Of a DNA stretch of 8,573 nt, positions 5,502-8,573 are shown in pieces. Location: assembly GCA_044870185.1 (NCBI GenBank), contig JBIOYL010000426.1:1-8573 (forward strand), read 5' to 3'. The translations under genes were made by a program, and so were the position numbers. The notes under the pieces were generated by a model that had not been told where the DNA came from, made no database searches, and worked only from the letters and a program-made list of their open reading frames with translations. Position 1 is the stretch's first letter. Each line of letters begins with the position of its first letter. The DNA comes from JBIOYL01 sp044870185. GTDB lineage: Bacteria > Actinomycetota > CALGFH01.

Positions 5502-7174
5502 GTAGGGTCGACGAAGGAGCCGCTGTAGTTGTCGAGGTTCCCGAAGGTGGGCGGGCAGTCGGTCAGCGGGGACGGCGCGGTGATCGGCGACCCGTCGATC
5601 AGGGACTGCCGGTAGGCGTCCACCGCGGGGCAGTCCGTCGCATCGCGCGCGTCCATCCAGATCACGGCCCCGTAGGCACGCGCGGCCGCGGCGTACTGGT
5701 AGTCGTAGATCAGCTCGCGGTTGAGCGTCCGGGTCGAGCCCCTGGCGTCGCCGACCGCCCCCCGGTGCAGCGTCGTGAAGCTGCCGACCGCACCGCCCGC
5801 CCCAACGTCGGCGTGGCGGGCGACCCCCTGCATCCGGCGCGGGTTGGCCGTGGTCGTCTGGAACGGGTCCAGGTAGCCGTTGTAGACCAGGTACAGGTCG
5901 CTGCCGTTGGGCGAGATCGCCACCGCCGGGTTGTCGGGCCGGTCGCCCGCCTCGGCGGCGTTGGCCGGGGTCGACCAGGTCAGGCCGTGGTCGGCCGAGG
6001 TCTGCACCAGCGCCTGCTCGTGGTTGAGCGCGCCGTCGGGCCAGGCGAGCACCATGGTGTCGGTAGCGTCGGCGCCGGTCGGCGCGCCGTTGGCGATGCC
6101 GAGGCTGGGGAAGCTGTCGGTGCGGGTCCCGGCGAACCCGTCGAAGACGATCCGGCCCGACACCGGGTCGAACACCCCGACGTCGTGCACGGTGGCGACC
6201 GCCCGGGGCTTTTCGAAGTTGTCGCCGCCGTCGAACGAGCGGGCCAGGTAAAACACGCTCTGGCGGGTGTGAATGTCGGCGCCTTCCCAGACGACGTAGA
6301 CGACGCCGGCGCTGTCGGTCCGGACCGCGCAGCCCTGCCGCCCGCCGGTTTGGGCGTTGTTGGTGGCGGCGCTGAGCTGGCGCTGGCGCCAGGTGCTGCC
6401 ACCGTCGGTGGAGGAGTCGACGATCAGGGGCTCGGGGAGGAAGTTGGCGCTGCGGAAGGCGACGTTGCAAAGGTAGACGTTGCCGAAGAAGCGGCTCGAG
6501 GACGCGTTGTCAGCCCAGATGTCGTCCTTGTCGGTCAGCAGCGCGGCGTTCTGGCGGCTCACGATCACCGGGTCCATCCAGGCGCTCTGGTCACCGGCGG
6601 CGGCGGCCTGCACGTTGTCGGTGCGCGACACCACGGCCGCCGAGGCGCCCGCGAAGCCGGGCGCGGTGCTGAGCGGGAACGCCAGGTTGCCGTAGTACAG
6701 CCGCGACCCGTTCGCCCACGAGAACCCGCCAGGGCCGGGCTTTGGCCCGAACGCCAGGGCCGGGTCGCCGTGGGAGGACATCCCATGCTCGACGTAGTTG
6801 GGCAGCGTATGGATCGGGCCGACGTGGGTGGTGCCGTTCTGCGCCGTCAGGCCGGTATAGGTCGGCTGGGTCCAGGTCCCGCCCTGGTCGAACGAGAAGT
6901 AGACCCCGGAGATGCCGATGTCGGGGGTGAGGTCGCAGCTGCTGCCCTTGCACGGCGCGTTGTCGACCAGGTCGTTGGCACCGGCGGCCAGCACCGCCGG
7001 GTGGTTGGCGTCCATGGCGAGCGCCGGCTCGTTGGAGCCGTTGGGCAGGTAGGGGGTGGCGGGGCTGCCTACTGTCACCTTGCTCTCGGGCGAGACCGCA
7101 CCGGCGGGCGTGGGGACGGCAAGGGCTGCCGTCAAGGCGAGCAACGCCACAAGAATGGCGGAGCGACGGACCAT
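5495..7174 (-). CDS. secreted Asp-box (BNR) repeat protein, sialidase-like beta-propeller
   Basis: A complete 559-residue exported protein. The start is ATG 7174, which is preceded by GGGGAGG nine or so bases upstream and begins a standard signal peptide: MVRRS, a hydrophobic core ILVALLALTAALAV, then PTPAGA with cleavage expected after residue 26. Longer in-frame starts up to 7405 would bury this peptide. Four Asp-box motifs (S-x-D-x-G-x-x-W type) occur: SFDQGGTW (94-101), STDGGSTW (255-262), SFDGGDNF (313-320) and SADHGLTW (393-400), as in sialidase/neuraminidase beta-propellers. Six Cys (75, 80, 236, 282, 515, 540) allow three disulfides. The Tyr/Phe-Arg-Ile-Pro motif and a clear Arg triad of true sialidases are not seen, so enzyme activity is uncertain. 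It may be a glycan-binding or structural propeller. No cell-wall anchor or membrane segment follows, so it is probably released. It stands alone, with no carbohydrate genes nearby. Confidence 0.9.
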   Translation of the reverse strand: MVRRSAILVALLALTAALAVPTPAGAVSPESKVTVGSPATPYLPNGSNEPALAMDANHPAVLAAGANDLVDNAPCKGSSCDLTPDIGISGVYFSFDQGGTWTQPTYTGLTAQNGTTHVGPIHTLPNYVEHGMSSHGDPALAFGPKPGPGGFSWANGSRLYYGNLAFPLSTAPGFAGASAAVVSRTDNVQAAAAGDQSAWMDPVIVSRQNAALLTDKDDIWADNASSSRFFGNVYLCNVAFRSANFLPEPLIVDSSTDGGSTWRQRQLSAATNNAQTGGRQGCAVRTDSAGVVYVVWEGADIHTRQSVFYLARSFDGGDNFEKPRAVATVHDVGVFDPVSGRIVFDGFAGTRTDSFPSLGIANGAPTGADATDTMVLAWPDGALNHEQALVQTSADHGLTWSTPANAAEAGDRPDNPAVAISPNGSDLYLVYNGYLDPFQTTTANPRRMQGVARHADVGAGGAVGSFTTLHRGAVGDARGSTRTLNRELIYDYQYAAAARAYGAVIWMDARDATDCPAVDAYRQSLIDGSPITAPSPLTDCPPTFGNLDNYSGSFVDPTP

Positions 7175-7208
7175 CGTTGGCTTCCTCCCCTCGTGGAGAC
7201 CGGGGCGG

Positions 7209-7238
7209 AGCATACCGTCCGCAAGCGGCAAAGCCCAA
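7209..7238 (-). promoter_or_regulatory. candidate promoter of the secreted Asp-box protein
   Basis: On the minus strand TTGGGC (plus-strand 7233-7238) and TATGCT (plus-strand 7209-7214) are separated by 18 bases. This predicts a start near 7202 and a leader of about 28 bases that contains the GGGGAGG ribosome binding site. The -10 is good and the -35 is weak (three of six). Confidence 0.4.
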
Positions 7239-7413
7239 AGGTTCTTCTCAGCCCGGCCGCGACCGCCATCTCGGGAGATGGCCTGCTCGGCACCACGCGG
7301 CCACCCTGACTTGACTGCGACCGTTACGGAGCGTCGCCGCCTGCGAAGACGCAGGACGGCATGAACGGTGAGCCGTTGATGCGTGGTAAGGATGGGGCAT
7401 ACCATCGTTGACG

Positions 7414-7434
7414 AGGCGGTCGTTCAGACCGCCT
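7414..7434. repeat. perfect hairpin, 8-bp stem
   Basis: AGGCGGTC (7414-7421) and GACCGCCT (7427-7434) enclose the loop GTTCA. It lies upstream of, and divergent from, the secreted-protein gene. No T-tract follows on either strand. It may be a terminator for something reading in from the right, or the first element of the structured region described next. Confidence 0.55.
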
Positions 7435-7460
7435 AACTTCGCCCCTGACGGTCTGGGTCT

Positions 7461-7478
7461 AGCTGCGGAAACGCAGCT
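7461..7478 (+). repeat. perfect hairpin with GAAA tetraloop
   Basis: AGCTGCG (7461-7467) and CGCAGCT (7472-7478) close a GAAA loop (7468-7471) and are followed by TTG. GNRA tetraloops are typical of structured RNAs, so on the plus strand this could be part of a transcript; it could also be a weak intrinsic terminator. It is also nested inside an 8-bp inverted repeat (7442-7449 with 7518-7525). Confidence 0.5.
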
Positions 7479-7510
7479 TTGCACAGCGGTGGGCCGGCCC
7501 TTACTCGCAC

Positions 7511-7547
7511 GGAGGAAGTCAGGGGTTCAAATCCCCTCACCTCCACC
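7511..7547 (+). other. tRNA 3'-half-like remnant, possible integration-site scar
   Basis: The sequence has the T arm AGGGG-TTCAAAT-CCCCT (7521-7537) with a perfect 5-bp stem and a standard seven-base loop. It is followed by seven bases CACCTCC (7538-7544), a discriminator A (7545) and CC (7546-7547), exactly the spacing of a tRNA 3' end. The preceding AAGTC resembles a variable loop. No matching 5' acceptor strand (GGRGGTG), D arm or anticodon arm occurs at the right distance, so this is not a complete tRNA gene. Position 70 is U and the discriminator is A, which suits alanine-type molecules. Integrases often leave such 3' halves as attachment repeats, but no integrase is visible here. Confidence 0.5.
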
Positions 7548-7842
7548 CCCAACCTTGCAGGTCAGGGCGTTGCCGGCTTCGAGCGGGCGGCGCTCGCTGC
7601 AGCTTGCGGCCGCGCTGCGGCCGCAAGCGCAAGTCGCAGTCCAGCCGGGAAGGCTCTCAGCGACCAGGCGACTCGGCCCTGGCCTCATACGGTGACCACG
7701 GAGCGTAGTCGCCGCCGTCAATCTGAGCTAAAACGCCGGCTCGCTCCCTTTGAGCCTTCGTGGCGGGATCCGATGCCGAGTCCGACGTCTGCGGTAGGTG
7801 CACGGTTCTCGGCGGGCTCCAAGCAGCAATGGTGGAGGTGAC
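7548..7842. other. non-coding stretch with one strong hairpin
   Basis: I see no convincing gene here. On the minus strand, a short segment around 7657-7740 ending AGVLAQIDGGDYAPWSPYEA and a few more residues before a stop at 7657 reads protein-like. It may be the last 30 or so codons of a destroyed gene, but I do not recognise it. The rest is the hairpin listed separately and unpatterned GC-rich sequence. Confidence 0.4.
7602..7628. repeat. 12-bp perfect hairpin made of twin GCGGCCGC palindromes
   Basis: GCTTGCGGCCGC (7602-7613) is followed by the three bases GCT and then its exact reverse complement (7617-7628). Each arm contains GCGGCCGC, itself a palindrome, at 7606-7613 and 7617-7624. 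Without a T-tract it could be a GC-type terminator. It could also be a protein-binding site or the worn end of a mobile element. Confidence 0.6.
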
Positions 7843-8316
7843 GTGCCGCGCAGCCTGCCGCAGGAGGGCGAACCTCGCTGCGCACCGGCTCCCTACCGGC
7901 GGGAGATCCTCGCGCGCATCCGGCCTATCCTGGTCGGCCACGCGGTCGCCTGGCCACTGCCCAACCACTTCCCAGGACGACGGCCAGGTCCAAGCCGACG
8001 CCTCCGCTGGCCCAGCACGGCCTGCGCCAGCTTCGAGCGCAAGGCTCCGACTCGGGCAGACGAAGAGCCGGTCATGGACACGGCGGGCGACCACGCCGAC
8101 CCCGGCCATCCCAGCCGTGCGGCTACCTGCCCCACCGCCGTGCTCCACGACCTCACTTCGGTCGGACACAGCGGACGCGGGAACGCACGGACACCGGACG
8201 CCCACACGGGACGCCGGACGCCGGAGACCTGGACGCTCAGACGCCCGCACCGGACACTGGACACCGGTCGCGTGGACAGGCACGCGTGGACACTGGACGC
8301 TGACACCGGACACTGA
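7843..8316 (+). CDS. weak ORF with a good ribosome binding site, running into a repeat
   Basis: GTG 7843 has GGAGG four bases upstream (7834-7838). The first 45 or so codons, VPRSLPQEGEPRCAPAP, then YRREILARIRPILVGHAVAW, have strongly G/C third positions and could be coding. After PLPNHFPG the composition becomes Arg/Pro/Ser-rich and codon bias fades. The last 50 or so codons are simply translated heptanucleotide repeat, ending with TGA at 8314-8316. I recognise no family. The likely case is the 5' stump of a truncated gene; a chance ORF is almost as likely. Confidence 0.27.
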   Translation: MPRSLPQEGEPRCAPAPYRREILARIRPILVGHAVAWPLPNHFPGRRPGPSRRLRWPSTACASFERKAPTRADEEPVMDTAGDHADPGHPSRAATCPTAVLHDLTSVGHSGRGNARTPDAHTGRRTPETWTLRRPHRTLDTGRVDRHAWTLDADTGH

Positions 8317-8353
8317 ACACTGGACGCCGGACGCTGGCCGAGGACGCGGACAG
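8164..8353. repeat. degenerate heptanucleotide tandem repeat, consensus GGACRCY
   Basis: Twelve exact GGACRCY copies start at 8189, 8196, 8209, 8216, 8231, 8252, 8259, 8288, 8295, 8308, 8322 and 8329. One- or two-mismatch copies fill in at 8164, 8173, 8223, 8266, 8274, 8315 and 8342. Runs keep exact 7-base steps (for example 8308, 8315, 8322, 8329) broken by slips. Because seven is not a multiple of three, all frames cycle through the unit with few stops, which explains the long ORFs over this stretch. It is probably a slippage-derived minisatellite. Confidence 0.8.
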
Positions 8354-8372
8354 GGCTGACGAGGTGTCAACG

Positions 8373-8573
8373 ATGGCCGGCATCCCTACCTCCTGGGCCA
8401 CCACGCCGCGCGACCGCGCGCTGGGACGCCCAACCGTGTTCCTGTGGACGGCGACTGCGGCGCTCGGTAGGCCATGCAGGCTCGGCGGTGAGGCCACCTG
8501 CCAGCGCGAGACGCCGACCGCAGTACTGGGCAGCTGCTCGGTCGCTCCATTGGCCGGCCGCGCCTCGGCGCAC
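8373..8573 (+). CDS. start of an unrecognised ORF running off the right edge
   Basis: ATG 8373 opens a frame of 67 codons without a stop to the window end, beginning MAGIPTSWATTPRDRALGRP. GAGG at 8361-8364, eight bases upstream, is a fair ribosome binding site. The sequence is Ala/Gly/Arg-rich with moderate codon bias and no recognisable motif. Other frames on both strands are also open here, so this may not be a gene. Confidence 0.22.
   Translation, partial: MAGIPTSWATTPRDRALGRPTVFLWTATAALGRPCRLGGEATCQRETPTAVLGSCSVAPLAGRASAH

Noticed and set aside
5456..7309. 617-codon plus-strand open frame
   Set aside because: Antisense to the secreted Asp-box gene. Its Val/Gly/Arg-rich composition is typical of the shadow of a GC-rich gene, and the true gene has a signal peptide, ribosome binding site and motifs.
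3698..7393. TGGTAAGGATG present near 3699 and near 7384
   Set aside because: An 11-base match alone, with no extension on either side and no shared context.
7472..7547. Complete tRNA gene
   Set aside because: The expected 5' acceptor strand, D arm and anticodon arm do not form in the 76 bases ending at 7547; only the 3' half is tRNA-like.
5347..7547. The 11-mer TCACCTCCACC occurs at 5347-5357 and 7537-7547, and inverted at 7831-7841
   Set aside because: The 5347 and 7831 copies are ribosome-binding-like GGAGGTGA on one strand and the 7537 copy is the tRNA-like acceptor, so chance similarity suffices.
7521..7845. Circularly permuted (two-piece) tmRNA, with the 3' piece at 7521-7547 and a complementary GGTGGAGGTGA at 7831-7841
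   Set aside because: The downstream complement is followed by no tmRNA 5'-domain sequence and no tag-peptide frame. It is better explained as a ribosome binding site before GTG 7843.
8164..8353. CRISPR-like array
   Set aside because: The unit is seven bases with no spacers of constant length and no cas genes; it is a simple tandem repeat.
7657..8370. 237-codon minus-strand open frame
   Set aside because: Half of it is translated heptanucleotide repeat and the middle has no coding signature; only the last 30 or so codons look protein-like.

Overview
This is a very GC-rich window with strongly G/C-biased third codon positions. GGAGG-type ribosome binding sites sit beside starts that look leaderless, and the transposase families are ISAs1, IS21 and ISL3. 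Together these fit an actinomycete (Actinomycetota) or a similar high-GC soil lineage; this is inference, because no taxonomic marker is present. The window reads as a mosaic: four intact chromosomal-type genes embedded in worn-out mobile-element debris.

Left part (1-1170, minus strand): the first 159 codons of an ISAs1-family transposase run off the left edge. Next comes one terminus of an IS21-family element (about 643-697) and the C-terminal part of its istB gene. That gene carries five single-base frameshifts and abuts the 3' end of an adenosine deaminase gene.

Centre left (1133-3062, minus strand): a metallo-beta-lactamase-fold hydrolase precedes an adenosine-deaminase-family gene with all metal and catalytic residues. 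They form a possible two-gene unit, though a candidate promoter and a small palindrome lie in the 94-base gap. Just upstream is the C-terminal scrap and probable end of an ISL3-family element, fused in frame to an unrecognised ORF that has an excellent ribosome binding site (3072-3632).

Centre (3817-4938, plus strand): an intact and unusual protein with paired CxxC zinc ribbons, a coiled coil, a Cys/His knuckle and a sigma-70 region-4-like helix-turn-helix. It looks like a nucleic-acid-binding or transcription-associated protein and is the most novel item here. A hairpin follows it, then a frameshifted unrecognised minus-strand gene (4989-5347).

Centre right (5495-7174, minus strand): a secreted protein with a clear signal peptide and four Asp-box (BNR) repeats, i.e. 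a sialidase-like beta-propeller without the usual sialidase Arg-Ile-Pro signature. It has a plausible promoter and ribosome binding site.

Right part (7175-8573): mostly non-coding. It holds a cluster of perfect hairpins, the 3' half of a tRNA-like sequence (possible integration-site scar), a 12-bp-stem hairpin made of twin GCGGCCGC palindromes, a degenerate heptanucleotide repeat (GGACRCY) of about 190 bases, a weak ORF with a good ribosome binding site, and the start of another ORF running off the right edge. No complete defence system, CRISPR array or integrase is visible.
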